Of a stretch of 64,000 bases of DNA, positions 32,179 through 42,702 are shown piece by piece. The stretch is from positions 263,027,598 to 263,091,597 of the forward strand of contig NC_073746.1 in assembly GCF_029784135.1 (NCBI RefSeq), given 5' to 3'. Each line of letters opens with the position of its first letter. Positions within the stretch are counted from its first letter, which is position 1. Source of the stretch: Toxorhynchites rutilus septentrionalis. Taxonomy: Eukaryota; Arthropoda; Insecta; Diptera; Culicidae. Under the pieces are notes generated by a model. That model worked only from the letters and a program-made list of their open reading frames with translations. It did no database searches and was not told where the DNA came from. Position numbers and translations under genes: made by a program.

Positions 32179-34262
32179 ATGAATTATCAACAAGTGTTTA
32201 TGCTTTGGAAAAATGGCAATGGTGATAAAAATGTTAACATGATTGACCTGATAGAAGAAGTGTCCAAACATTTTGGAATAGATACGACATTGACATCTGG
32301 TATTGTACCGGAAATTTAAGAATATTTATCCAATACTTGCAAATATTTTAGCCGACTTTGGAAGAAACATAACCGAACATTAGAAAAAGTTCTCGAAAAA
32401 AATGCAGTTTATTTCAACAAACCTTTTTGTTTGCCAGAACATATTTTGAAATGTGTTCCATCAACTTCTAGTGCTACAAAGCGAAGATTGAAATCATTCA
32501 TAGAAACATCTGACTGTGTCAAAAGGCGAAGAACAGCCAAGCTGCGGTCAGTTCACAACGCGAATCAGTTAGCCTATGCGGCTCAAATGTCCTTGCGTTC
32601 ATCTGGACAAAAGTACGCGGCATCTTTACTGAAAGAAGCAACACAAACTTCACCATTTCGTGCGACAAAAATGTGGAACTCGTGGCAAACATCAAAACTT
32701 CCCCAAATAAACCTATATTCGCATTCAGAATCATTAACGTTAATCATCGACGAGGATTTAACAAAGTCACAATACGTTAACATTCGAAAAAGTGCCAAAT
32801 TGAGGAATGCTGGAATATACCCTTCATATCATAAGATTTTAGCAGCGAAAGAACAATGCTATCCAGATAAGCAGTTTGTTCATGTGACCGAAACTTCTAT
32901 CGAAATCAAACTACAACAACTTTTGGATCACACTGCTTTGTGCATATTTCAAGCTTCTATTGAAACAGTTGAAAACTTTTCGGATGAAGAGCTTAGAAAA
33001 ATAACAATGGTTTTTAAAAGGGGATTCAGTGATCACAGCCGTTTATAATCTGATAGCCGTTTTAGAATAGACGAAGATGCATCAGATTCCCATATGTTTC
33101 TAACCTCCATTGTGCCAATAAAAGCGGAAACTTACGGAAAAATCATTTTTCAAAATCCCACGCCGTCGTCAACTAGGTTTTGTCGACCATTGAGAATTCA
33201 ATTGGTAAAGGAAACAACAGAAGTGTCAGTAGCAGAAAAGCAAATTGTGGACAATCAAATTTCAAACATTGTCCCTTTTCAAACTATTCTCGAAGGAAAA
33301 ACTTTGATAGTTACTTACGACATGATATTAACGATGATCGATGGGAAGGTTTGTTACGCTATCAACAGCTTCGTCTCAAAGATGTTATGTATGTGGCGCT
33401 ACGCCAAAGCAAATGAATAATATTGAGAATGTTGAAAAATGCGTTGCTGATGAAAATACTTTTCAATTCGGGCTATCAACTCTTCACTCGTGGATTCGTT
33501 TCATGGAGTATTTTCTTCATGTATCTTATAGAATTAATATTAAAAAATGACAGGTTAGAGGAACTGATTAGAAGAATTGAAAGGACGGAAGAAGATGATT
33601 CAGAATCGATTCAGGAAGGAACTTGGTTTGATCATTGACCAGCCGAGGTCAAACGGAGCGAGTACTTCAAATGATGGTAACACAGCACGACGTTTTTTCA
33701 AAGATGCAGAAAAGTCTGCTGATATCCTAGGTAATTTTTCATAAACTTGTTCAATATTTGTAAATATGTTAACACGTTGAAATATTATTTAGGTCTAGAA
33801 TTGAATGTGATAGAGCGATGCGGAACGATTTTACAAATTATGGCTTCAGGTCGAAAGATTAATGTGATAAAATTTGATCAGTACTGCAAAGAAACCGCGC
33901 GGAAACTAGTATATTTATATCGGTGGTTCTATTTGCCTGTTTCTGTGCACAAGATCTTGTTTCATGGTGCGAAAATCATTGATCAATTTATAGTGCCTAT
34001 AGGTCAACTTTCAGAGGAAGCACAAGAATCTATGAATAAAATAATTCGGCAAACACGGGCATTTCATTCGAGGAAAATTTCGCGTGTAGCAACTAACACT
34101 GACTTGTTGCATCGATTAATTGAACTGTCTGATCCAAGGATTACGATGAACAGGGTAGCTACGGACAAGAAAGCAAGTTTGTTTTCGAATGATGCTCGAT
34201 ATTTGTTAGATATTTACAGTTCTAGTTCGGAGTCCGACTCTGATGATTGTGAAAACGAATAA
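32179..34262 (+). pseudogene. Transib (RAG1-like) transposase, inactivated, with one intron
   Basis: Starts at ATG 32179 (MNYQQVFMLWK). The same frame runs to about 33365, with stops at 32317 (TAA) and 33046 (TAA). The second stop lies in the first catalytic region: KRGFSDHS stands where the family has an aspartate-glycine pair. The second catalytic aspartate is in TMIDGKV (codon 33340-33342). The frame then shifts at about 33365 and reads the zinc-binding CYVCGATPKQMN and FGLSTLHSWIRF. TGA at 33548 and TAG at 33569 follow, and the frame returns at about 33575 (QNRFRKELGL). After a 62-bp intron the C-terminal part includes PIGQLSEEAQESMNK, comparable to the RAG1 glutamate block. It ends in an acidic serine-rich tail at 34262. 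AATAAA follows at once. Family assignment rests on remembered relatives plus the element's ends. Confidence 0.85.
33731..33792 (+). other. 62-bp intron in the Transib transposase gene
   Basis: GTAATTTTTC at the 5' side and TATTATTTAG at the 3' side. Removing it joins GATATCCTAG to GTCTAGAATT and keeps the reading frame across SADILG/LELNVIERC, which matches what I remember of related proteins without an interruption. Unspliced, the upstream exon would end at a TAA soon after the donor. Confidence 0.75.
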
Positions 34263-34851
34263 AGCAAAAACAGGTTAACGCAGAATAAATTCCTTTTTCC
34301 TTTCCTTTCTCATCATTTCCCCTTTTAACCCCGAGAAGACTGCGGGTAAACAGTATCCTGAAATAAAAAAAATGGTTATGGGTAGGTTGAAACTTTTTCT
34401 TAAGAAAAAAATTAAAATAATGTGTTAAGTGACGAGTTTTCATCCTAATAAAAGCAATTAAAAAGATCATTATATGTTTTATTTAATATTTAAAGAAACC
34501 TGCCTTAGCTTTGCTCATGCAATCTAGAATACTGAAGTCATTGTCTAAATGATATTTTTTAGAAAAATATTATATAGATGTATACAAAACAACTATATTC
34601 AATATAACATATTTTTTACAGGATAACGTAGATGGAGGCCTTCCTTTAAATTAAGTGTAACATTTGAGGATACAGGTGGATACAGACACTTGAAGTGTGG
34701 TTTTGCAGCATTTTGCTTATACTTTAATTTGTAATCGGTTTGGTCTGCCCCAATCTGCTTCTTTATGAAATATCCTAGTTTAAAAATAGGTCAATTTTAA
34801 CATAAAAACTCCAATATCTCCAAATATATAAGAGATAGAAAAAAACAACGT

Positions 34852-35255
34852 GCATCAAAAATGTGTGTTTTGACTAGGCAAAAAAGTTCTCTAAACATTG
34901 TAAAATTGTAAAAAATCAAGAGGAAAAGTTAGGACGAAAATATGATTTTTTGGTGCTTTTCACCAAAAATGTCCCATAACTTTTTTACCTGAATAGATAG
35001 AAAGTTGATGTTTTCAGCAAAATTGTTTGTTTTGATAAGAGCTATAATTTTTATGAAGACACCAACTTCCTATCTCTTAAGCTGAAAAAAATGGATTTTG
35101 GATCTCACTTTTAGGAGGATTCATTTCAAAATGGCAGCCCTCAAAAGGTGGCCCTCGTTGTACTTTAAAACTTCTCCGAAGACATCATATACGTAAAATT
35201 AACCGTTTTGGAGAAATCCCTCACGATCACGTTTTTGCACTTTTGGACCACTGTG
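34852..35255 (-). repeat. Transib right inverted repeat
   Basis: Read inward from 35255 it begins CACAGTG, identical to the consensus V(D)J RSS heptamer, then a 10-bp spacer and GCAAAAACG. Compared with the left copy it has a short A-rich insertion near 35085-35100 and lacks a few bases near the inner end. Confidence 0.85.
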
Positions 35256-35644
35256 CAGGGTTTTGATTTGGTAAACAAGCTGACCAGTCCAGAATCTGAA
35301 GCCCCTTGGTCGCTTGGTCGAAACCACCCCGAATGGGTTGTTGGAACTGATTGAGAACTGGGGATGACCTACGAATTAGAAACTTATCGTAATTCATGTG
35401 AAATTGGCGTTAATTTTGTAAAGGAGTGAGAGTTTTTTCATCTGGTTCTGCAGTTATGAAACACTGGAATTTTAGTTTTTTGGATGTTTCACGCCTGAAC
35501 ACAACAATTAAGTTGAAATGGCCAGTCTTATAAATGAAGATCATTGTTGTATTGTACACTATATACTTTAATTCAACCGACTTCTTACATATCCCTTGAA
35601 GTTCAGAAAAAATGAGCGGTTCTATAATTTTGAAACGCAGTGTA

Positions 35645-35766
35645 CAGATATACACAGCGCCCGAGCGCGAAGTATTCCACACTGCTGAAATCAAACGAAA
35701 CCCTGTCCCGTGTGTATTTCCCGCCAACGTTACGAAGCCGACATAGTTGGATGTCAATGCAATTTT
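35645..35766. other. Flank of the palindromic element
   Basis: Short non-coding sequence between the TA target and the possible exon on the minus strand. Confidence 0.3.
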
Positions 35767-36049
35767 TGTTCATAAATTGCACATTTGCATAGTTGTATCT
35801 AATTGTTGCTTGGTCTGTACCTCGCTTGGAATAGATTTTATTACCATTTTGGGAACCAGCTGAACGAACGATCCGGAGCTACGTTTGCTCCTTATACTCT
35901 GCATGTATGCTCGTCCGTGGCAAGTGGCCTGGCGACCAGTCGTCATTATTGGTTCGGTGGGTCCAAGAAATTGTAGCAATTGTGCAGTAGCTTTTATTGC
36001 CGCTTCGGCACTATTTGGAATATTTGATTTCAATTGAATTATTTGTCTA
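35767..36049 (-). CDS. Possible host exon, unknown protein
   Basis: On the minus strand, TTCATTTTAG ends at about 36050. It is followed by an open frame starting QIIQLKSNIPNSAEAAIKA and continuing for about 93 codons to TGA at 35770-35772. Distinct segments are LLQFLGPTEPIMTTGRQATC, RSKRSSGSFVQLVPKM and KQQLDTTMQMCNL. No initiator ATG is needed if this is an internal or last exon. An ATGGTAATA inside could act as a donor. I do not recognise the family. It is on the same strand as the possible exon at 11304-11722, but nothing shows that they belong together. Confidence 0.35.
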
Positions 36050-36324
36050 AAATGAATTATGGATGCTACAGATTTCTATGGAATGCACGGTATATTTGTT
36101 CCGACCGTGTGCATAGGTTGTTTGCACTATCGGTCTTGCATGCGAGACAGTGGAATTGGGCTTCGTTCTATTGGCTGGTTCTTACTGTCAGTGTGGTATG
36201 GTGGCATTGATTGGAAAAATATGCGACACGATTTGACGCTTGCATACATAGGCATAGGTATGGGCAATTCTATACTATGTTTTGAACATAGATTGCATTC
36301 CATCTTTTATTTTCCTCTTAGATT

Positions 36325-36500
36325 GTACTAACGTTCTAGGAGGAAATTCGCTGTGTAATCGTAATATTACTTGCACCATTTTTAATAAATACTTAGTTAA
36401 AATTCCTTTTCCAAATATCACAACTTGAGTTGAAAATTCTAAAATACGTATGTAACAGTGCAAGTCGAATGAACTTTCTCTGACGAAAAAAACCCAGCTA
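36325..36500 (-). mobile_element. Degenerate SINE fragment
   Basis: On the minus strand the order GACGAAAAA-type lead, CGACTTGCACTG, ACGTATTTTAGAA, AAGTATTTATTAAAAATGG and AACGTTAGTAC parallels the SINE body at 14468-14742. The tRNA-like head is missing and many positions have changed, so this is an old copy. Confidence 0.65.
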
Positions 36501-36504
36501 TTCA

Positions 36505-38170
36505 CTGGGAGCTACTATTTCCAACCCTTCGGCAATCATAATTTTTATTTTCAATCATTCGTGGACCAAAAAAAAAAGAAATTGAAGAGTTGTATCCGAG
36601 ACATGACCGCATAGTTGATGTAGTAATACTTAACAAAATGTTTTGTTTTTCTGTAAAATATATACTGGGAATTTGTATTTATTAAGGAAAAGGCTCTATT
36701 TATCATCTAAATTAATATTATCGCCTTCGAAATAGGTTCCTTCTGAAGCAATACACCTTTTTCCAACGAACAATCCAGTCATAGGAATACTTTTTATATC
36801 TGTATTCAGAAATTGCCTTTAGTTCACGCAGCGAAGCCTTCAATGCGGTAATTTATTTCATTGTTTTGTGTCCTATGTCTTGTCGACAGTAACTATGCGC
36901 GGGATGAACGTGGGATCAGAATTTGATTGTTCAAGCATGTCTGAGTTCTTTTGGCACTAGTTGTGCTGCGATTTTTCTCATGCCCAAAACATCAACCAAA
37001 TTATGACGAAGGAATTTTACCGGGAAATTGGTTGAATTTGTTTTGACGTAGGACTACGTCTTTCATTTCTGTACCGAGGTGTGGGTTCAAAGTTTCGAAA
37101 ACGAGAGAGTGACGCTGGACTGCAAGGTTTTCAACATCAATACCTCTTTACCGGCTGAATGGAGTGGTATAATAATCACTTCATTCGAAAGATAAAATTG
37201 TCACTGATTGGTCCAAAAAAATCGTTTGAATAGCTTAAAAATTACTTTGAAAACAGGCTATTGAAATCATAACAATCCAACTCATTGTTATGCTTGCTTT
37301 TGATGATTGCTTTTGTAGTGATCGTAATGTGTTCCCGAACACGGACGCAACATCGAGGCACCTGGAGAAACCGTCATCGCGAATACATACAGGCTGTGAT
37401 TTATTTTACTCGCTTGCAAATGCGCTCGAGCAAAGGAAGATTTGCGCATTCGGTTCCCGTGATGCAATCGTATCCAAGAGCATCAGTTTCTGTTTTGCTT
37501 TCACATGGAATGGTCATGATGGAATGTTCGCTTGTAATTGCGGTGGAGCGAAGGAAGATTGGCGCATTCGGTTTCAGTGATGCATTCGTATCTAAGAGCA
37601 TCAGTTTCTATTCTGCTTCCGCGTGGAGTGGTCTTGAAAACTCTCGTATATTATTCTCACGAGAACAAAATAAAATTATGAATCAAAATTCATCAGTTGC
37701 TTTTGCAACACCACGCAAACGCAACGGTTCTTTTATGGACCACCAACAAGTTCGAAGAAGTTTATTTTCATGTTAATAACAATTTCATACTTATACTCAT
37801 CCACTCACACACTAACAAGGAAAACTCCCAGCAATCTTTAGAAATAATCATTCATTCATTCATTGATAATTGATTCAGATGCAATTTTAAACAAATGATT
37901 AAAGAGCCAGCGGTAGTCCTACGTTTACTTTGCGTTAAATAACACGGATATAACCCACTTGTAGTTTTTTCTTCTGAACACTTTTCAATTATTTTTTAAA
38001 AATGATTTTACAGTTAATGGTCTTATTGTCAATTTTGAGCACAAACTGCAATTTAGTTTGTTTACAGCGTCATTAAGTTTGTGGGTGAAAAGTGCGTGTA
38101 TGTGTGAAAATGCGTATGAATATGTGTGAGTATCAGCACCCCTTATTATATTTGTACTTACAAACGCATG
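36505..38170. other. No recognised gene; contains a 118-bp direct repeat
   Basis: Overlapping plus-strand frames at 37285-37776 span an imperfect direct duplication and show no known domain. GTTGTATCCGAGACATGACC near 36589 parallels GTTGTGGCCGAGATACGACC near 25570. Confidence 0.4.
37430..37632 (+). repeat. Imperfect tandem duplication, period about 118 bp
   Basis: AGGAAGATTTGCGCATTCGG (37434) and AGGAAGATTGGCGCATTCGG (37552) start matching blocks. Both contain AAGAGCATCAGTTTCT and end near TGGAATGGTC/TGGAGTGGTC. Confidence 0.7.
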
Positions 38171-38199
38171 AAAATGAAAGTTAAGAATCGTTCGTTCTG

Positions 38200-38850
38200 A
38201 GAGTCGCGTAGGATTTTGTACTTCTAATACGATTTGCGAATAAATGCTTCTCTAATTTACTCCAAACTTTGAAAAATCGGCTAGAAAAAACGGCTCAACT
38301 TAGCAATATGAAACGTTCACGGATGTTTAGGGAATACACTAGACTAAAAATTTGCCTGCAAACATTAGAACTTACTGCGATATTTGCAGAATTGCAGTGG
38401 ATTTTGTAATGCACTAAAAAAACCTGTTTTTCGCACTTTTTTGAATTCGATGCAAAGAATTTAAATTTTTTTTTTCGTCAAAGTAACAAATTATCCTTGT
38501 GGAGAATTTATTGGATTTCTTGAAAACAGCCTTTCGATTTGCGGTGCGATGGTTGTTTATCGAATTATTTATCATCAAAGACGAAGAGGTAATTTTTCAT
38601 TCAAACTGAAATATCTCGGTGTGGGAAGGTCCTACAGGAACGTTATTGGAATCAAATAAAAGCTGATTGATAAGGTTAGTTGGATTTTCTATTGAGTTGA
38701 TAATAAAAAAAAATTGTGTTAGTCCAGAAAATTCTTGAAAAAACTAAGAAAAAAATATTTTTCATTTCTTCCCGATATTGTTGCCCACTACACCTACACA
38801 CACGATTATAAAAAATATTCTGAAAGCTTAAAGTAGCTTCAAAATGATGC
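38200..38850 (+). repeat. Dispersed repeat C, copy 1
   Basis: It aligns in inverted orientation with about 56090-56680. Shared blocks, in plus orientation here, are ATATGAAACGTTCAC, GGGAATACACTAGACTAAA, GAACTTACTG and CTACAGGAACGTTATTGG. A shorter relative is at 61545-61640. Confidence 0.6.
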
Positions 38851-39840
38851 ACATTCCATCGATATACGTTGATTTTTCACGAAGTTACAGCATGTGAAAA
38901 ATCACTTATAATTTACGATTTCGCACCCTGTTCCTCTATTTTTTTATCATGTGTATAATTATCTACATATTGAAAAAAAAATCTGGTGAAAGCACTAGAA
39001 AGTTCGGTAATTTTTGCAATGTGATCAATTTTTAATTTTCCAATTTGCACTCCAATATGTCCCTGAAAGGCGTAATCCTATGTCAACAGACGGGTGGCTA
39101 GTTTCAGAAACATAAAGAGAGAAACGTAGAACTACATAGTTAATTATTTTGCATCTCATTTACATTTCTATGCAGTGCAGGTGTAATGTAAGTAAACTAA
39201 ATGCTTGCAGTGAATGGCGCAAACCATTCCCAGACAGCAAAGCAATAACATTTTCAAGTTAACTCTCAGCCTCAACATTAACATGAGCTGTTGATTGATT
39301 GCTGTCTAGATCGTCACTGAAACACTGAACTTATTAAATATCCAAATAGTTTTCCAGTATTTCAAAACAATAATACATTTCAAGGCTCCCAAAATTTCAT
39401 TCACAATGAAAAGAAACAAAACAAAAAAATATGTTATGCAGCACTTTTTGCTGAACGGCAGCAGAAAGTCCCTACCGAATTGGTTGTGGGGTGATAGCAA
39501 CCACTGCGGAACAAATTTTCACCTTCAGTTTTCAACCGAAGAATATAGCTCTCACCGCTGGAAAATACTTCCTTCACATCCGGTTTAAAATGCGTTGTAC
39601 CGTTCGAAATCATATTTCGGACACTTTGTTCTAATATCGTGAAATGCTTAATGTACCGATGATGTAACTATAAAATCAATATCACAATTGCTTCTTTCGA
39701 GTAATCCCTTGGTTTCACTATCATTTCATTTGAGAATTACATTTGAATTATTACATAGTAGGAAAAAATCCAACAGCACTACTCAGTATCGTTTGTGTTT
39801 GTGTATGAGACTACCATGCGCCTACAATAGGGTGCCAATG
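38850..39840. other. Segment interrupting a composite repeat; no gene
   Basis: This 990-bp segment separates repeats C and D, which are almost adjacent in the inverted copy at 55.6-56.7 kb. It contains a piece related to 26820-26900 and, at about 39590-39760, a piece that matches 58260-58440 in inverted orientation (ATATTTCGGACACTTTGTTC, CCCTTGGTTTCACTATCATT). Confidence 0.5.
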
Positions 39841-40385
39841 AATGTACAGGCAAACCTTTTTTTGTGCGGGGGATAGGGACCACAAAAAAAAGACGCATAA
39901 AAAAAATCGTGCAAAACTTCACCAGTAGCTTTAAAAAATCGTGTTCGGTACACATTTTGAAAAATACTGTTTTGTGCGGTAGATAGGGACCGCATAAAAA
40001 AGTTTCCCCCAAGACAATAACTCGAATCCACGCCATTCACCATTCAATTTCCTTTTGTTTCCCTGCTTTGCGATGGGACACTTTGCCTTTTCGGTTGCCC
40101 GTAGCTATTTTGTGCTTTTAGTTGCATGTCGAAACGTGTTGCTGTTAGAAATCATGTCATGCAAAAACTTAGAATAGCTTAGAGCATTTGATGAGAGGAG
40201 GGGAATGACGCAAATATGCTTTTTTCGCTCTGAAATGCATATAAACCATCGAAAAAAACTAAATGGACCATAACTTCGTCAAATATGCTTCTTTTCATAC
40301 ACCGCACAAAGAAAAATCGCACAAAAAAAAACCGCACAAGAACAGAATCGCACAAAAAAAATCGCACAAAAAAATTCGCATACAG
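39841..40385 (-). repeat. Dispersed repeat D, copy 1
   Basis: Inverted match to 55640-56066. Landmarks are TGTGCGGGGGATAGGGAC, CTTCACCAGTAGCTTTAAAA, TAGTTGCATGTCGAAAC and AAACTAAATGGACCATAAC, here on the plus strand in that order. Confidence 0.65.
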
Positions 40386-40419
40386 GTTTTAATGTATGGG
40401 AAAAAATTGACTCTAAAAT

Positions 40420-40945
40420 TTCAAAAAGTTACCACACATGCAAAATGTTCATCACCTCGAAAAACACCTTATGCAAAATTTCAGTTCAATCGGACTTAAG
40501 GGAGAGTGGCGCAAAGCAGTCGAAGTTTCAGTTTTTTGAAAATCGAAAAATCACCCAAGGGGGGGAAACGGGGTTTAAAAAAATTGATGCCTAATGTCAA
40601 AATTGCATGGAACGTCGAGATATAATGTCATCTCGAAAAAAAAAGGTTTATCAAGAATCGACATTCTGGACATATTTTTTTTCAGAAGACGAGGAAAAAT
40701 GTTAGTTTTGGGTGGCAATTAAAATAGTTATCTCAATTTTTTATTAGAAACCTGCTGCGAAATTTTGATTTGCACAATAACATATCCAATGCAAAATATT
40801 AGCTCAATCGAACTTCATTTATTAGTGTTGTAGACGTTAAAATTTGAGTTTTTTGAAAACTAAAACATCACCGGAAATCGGGGTTTTCAAAAAATTTCGT
40901 TTGAAGCCAAATGTCTTAAAATTGTATGGCACTTTGAGATTTGTA
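40420..40945 (+). repeat. Dispersed repeat A, two units head-to-tail
   Basis: Diverged units of about 320 bp start GCAAAATTTCAGTTCAATCG (about 40473) and GCAAAATATTAGCTCAATCG (about 40793). Both go on to GAGTTTTTTGAAAA-like and AATGTCNAAAATTG blocks. The same material at 1.9-2.3 kb is rearranged head to head. Confidence 0.65.
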
Positions 40946-41636
40946 ATCATACACAAACACTTTCTACCTAACGGTATTTGAGCGCTCATTTACTGGAGTT
41001 GTTGTTCATTTTTATGCTATGCTACCGCTTCTTTTGCTAACGTTGGATTTGATTTATCTGCTCCTTTTCGATTAGAAAATAACCGATCACTTCGCAGCGA
41101 GGCAACTATTTTTATGCATATTGGTTGGCAGAAAAATCACACAACGCAATAACTTTCGACGCAATGTTTCGGTTCCCGTCAGGAACTGGACAGTATGCGA
41201 TATCGTCTTCTCTTCGTTTATATCGAGCAAAACCCTTGCATGCATATGATACGGCATTAGAAAAGATCGTTGTCTGCTCGCTAGCTGGTTGACTTTTCTT
41301 CCTTTCTTTCTTTTTCTATATTATAGAAATCAAATTTTGCAGTTTTATCGACTCTAGCCTTGAAAAAGACCATTGGATGCTTAGCCTTAATATAGACTGC
41401 TGAGTCGGGGTTAATTTTATTAATTCATTGGAAAATTACTGTTTTGCTAATCAGAATATGCAAATTAATTGGATGAGATTTGTCAAAGCAGAATCAATTG
41501 GGAAAATGAATGAAATGACTAAAATAAATGTCATTTAAATGCCGAACCATAAGAATGATTTGCTGAAAAAGACTATAAGACTATCGATCGTGTGTGATCG
41601 TCTATAAGACTATCAACCAGTTTTACTTTGATGTTT
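40945..41636. other. No gene seen
   Basis: AT-rich sequence with no recognised coding region or terminal repeats. Confidence 0.4.
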
Positions 41637-42204
41637 GGGTGGTCATAGTGGTCATAGGTGAATAACGACTTACAATGTTCTGTTTACTAGAGCTGATCTA
41701 CCTCATCACATTCTGCTCTTGAAGAGGTTTCTTTTGTAGCTTTGACCTTGTAAAAATATGCCACTCCAACTAAACCAAGCCTCATTATGCGGAACGTTAT
41801 GTGTTTCTTAATACGTTTTTGTATGCATGAGAAAATTTGAATTGAGGCTTTAGGTGAATAGAACAAACTTATTTTATTCATTCACCTACTATATCAAATA
41901 TGATTTGAACAAATATGGACGAAAAAAAACGCATAAATCTATCCGATTTAGCTTGATATGTGCGAGTGACAACTTTGCCCCCATTAAATTACCACTTTAC
42001 CTCCAAGCAAAAAAAAGTTCGTTTTTTCACCTTTTTTATAATGATGAAAAATGTACTATTTTGAATTTTTATAGTAAAAGCCGTTTGCTATCTTGAACAA
42101 CACTGAGTTGAACTATAATATTCTTCGAAAAACGGGAATTGAAGCGCCATGTGGACGCTGGAAATGTGCATATTCCTTAGGGTGACGGTGACCACTATGC
42201 CCCA
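41637..42204. mobile_element. Non-autonomous DNA element, copy 2
   Basis: It aligns end to end with 27098-27709, with small indels. The left end has decayed (GGTCATAGTGGTCA). The right end keeps GTGACCACTATGCCCC. It lacks the 91-bp tandem duplication of the other copy. Confidence 0.65.
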
Positions 42205-42329
42205 CTTCCCTTATTTGATTCCATTGCGGTGTTCTACACCCAATAAAAATATGTCGTTAGAAAAACTGTTTCCTTTAGTATGCCCATCTAGAAATGTACA
42301 CCCAAACTAGCGTTGGCAGAAAACATTTC

Positions 42330-42702
42330 GGGCCTGATTCTCGAATACACTTCACGGTGGAAACAAAATAAACGGCATGCCATTCAACTACGTTTTACGA
42401 GTTAGTGAACTGTTGAAGATAACAATGAGTTTTCAGGCAGAATGAGCACTTTTCAAATAAAAAATAATTAATGAAAATTAGCTTCTTCGTATTTAATGTG
42501 AGTGGAAAACTTTGTTTTCTTCATATGATATAATAATCTTATACAAAAATTTCATCTGAAGATAATTTGATATTATAATGATAAGTTTAGTGGGAAACTA
42601 ATCTCGTATCCAGATGTCGACACCGTACCGTTGTCATCGCGGATACGTTTCATTCCGTTTCCACCGTGAAGTGTATTCGAAGTGTATTCGAGAATCAGGC
42701 CC
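42330..42702. mobile_element. Palindromic MITE with GGCCTGATTCTCGAATACAC ends, copy 1
   Basis: The inverted ends of about 34 bp read GGCCTGATTCTCGAATACAC, then TTCACGGTGGAAAC. The right end contains a 10-bp internal duplication (GTGTATTCGAAGTGTATTCG). The body matches 62599-62892 in inverted orientation. No coding content. Confidence 0.8.

Larger units (their letters stand above)
31405..35255 (+). mobile_element. Transib (RAG1-superfamily) transposon, 3.85 kb
   Basis: The left end starts CACAATGGTCCAAAAGTGC. The right end, read inward, starts CACAGTGGTCCAAAAGTGC. The inverted repeats extend about 400 bp (31405-31805 and 34852-35255) with high identity and a few indels. A 5-bp target duplication flanks it, CAGGT at 31400-31404 and CAGGG at 35256-35260, with one mismatch. 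CACWATG ends and 5-bp GC-rich targets are the known signature of Transib. Inside lie the CATAA satellite and the transposase pseudogene. Confidence 0.88.
30945..35642. mobile_element. TA-flanked palindromic element, split by Transib
   Basis: The outer ends are inverted: CACTGCGTTTCACAACTATA on the left and the same with two changes (CACTGCGTTTCAAAATTATA) read from the right, each next to a TA (30943-30944, 35643-35644). The arms pair for about 330 bp (to about 31278 on the left, and from about 35316 on the right). Shared inner blocks are GACTGGCCATTTCAACTTAA and CATTCGGGGTGG. TA targets and CACTG-type ends suggest a Tc1/mariner-type foldback element. It had been about 0.85 kb before the Transib landed in its loop. 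Confidence 0.75.

Noticed and set aside
31734..32271. Three long minus-strand frames repeating MLCYV
   Set aside because: They are the CATAA microsatellite read in all three frames, since the array has no stop in that direction. There is no gene.
31405..35255. A domesticated RAG1-like host gene
   Set aside because: The gene lies between transposon inverted repeats with a target duplication and carries several stops and frameshifts. It is a dead transposon, not a host gene.
37285..37776. 163-codon plus-strand frame
   Set aside because: It spans an imperfect 118-bp duplication in two frames and shows no known motif. It is probably chance.
17678..39090. Repeated TGACGTAGGA-type motif as a regulatory site
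   Set aside because: It recurs only as part of longer diverged repeats (about 3710, 25600, 26880, 37045, 39070), so it more likely marks an old dispersed element than a binding site.
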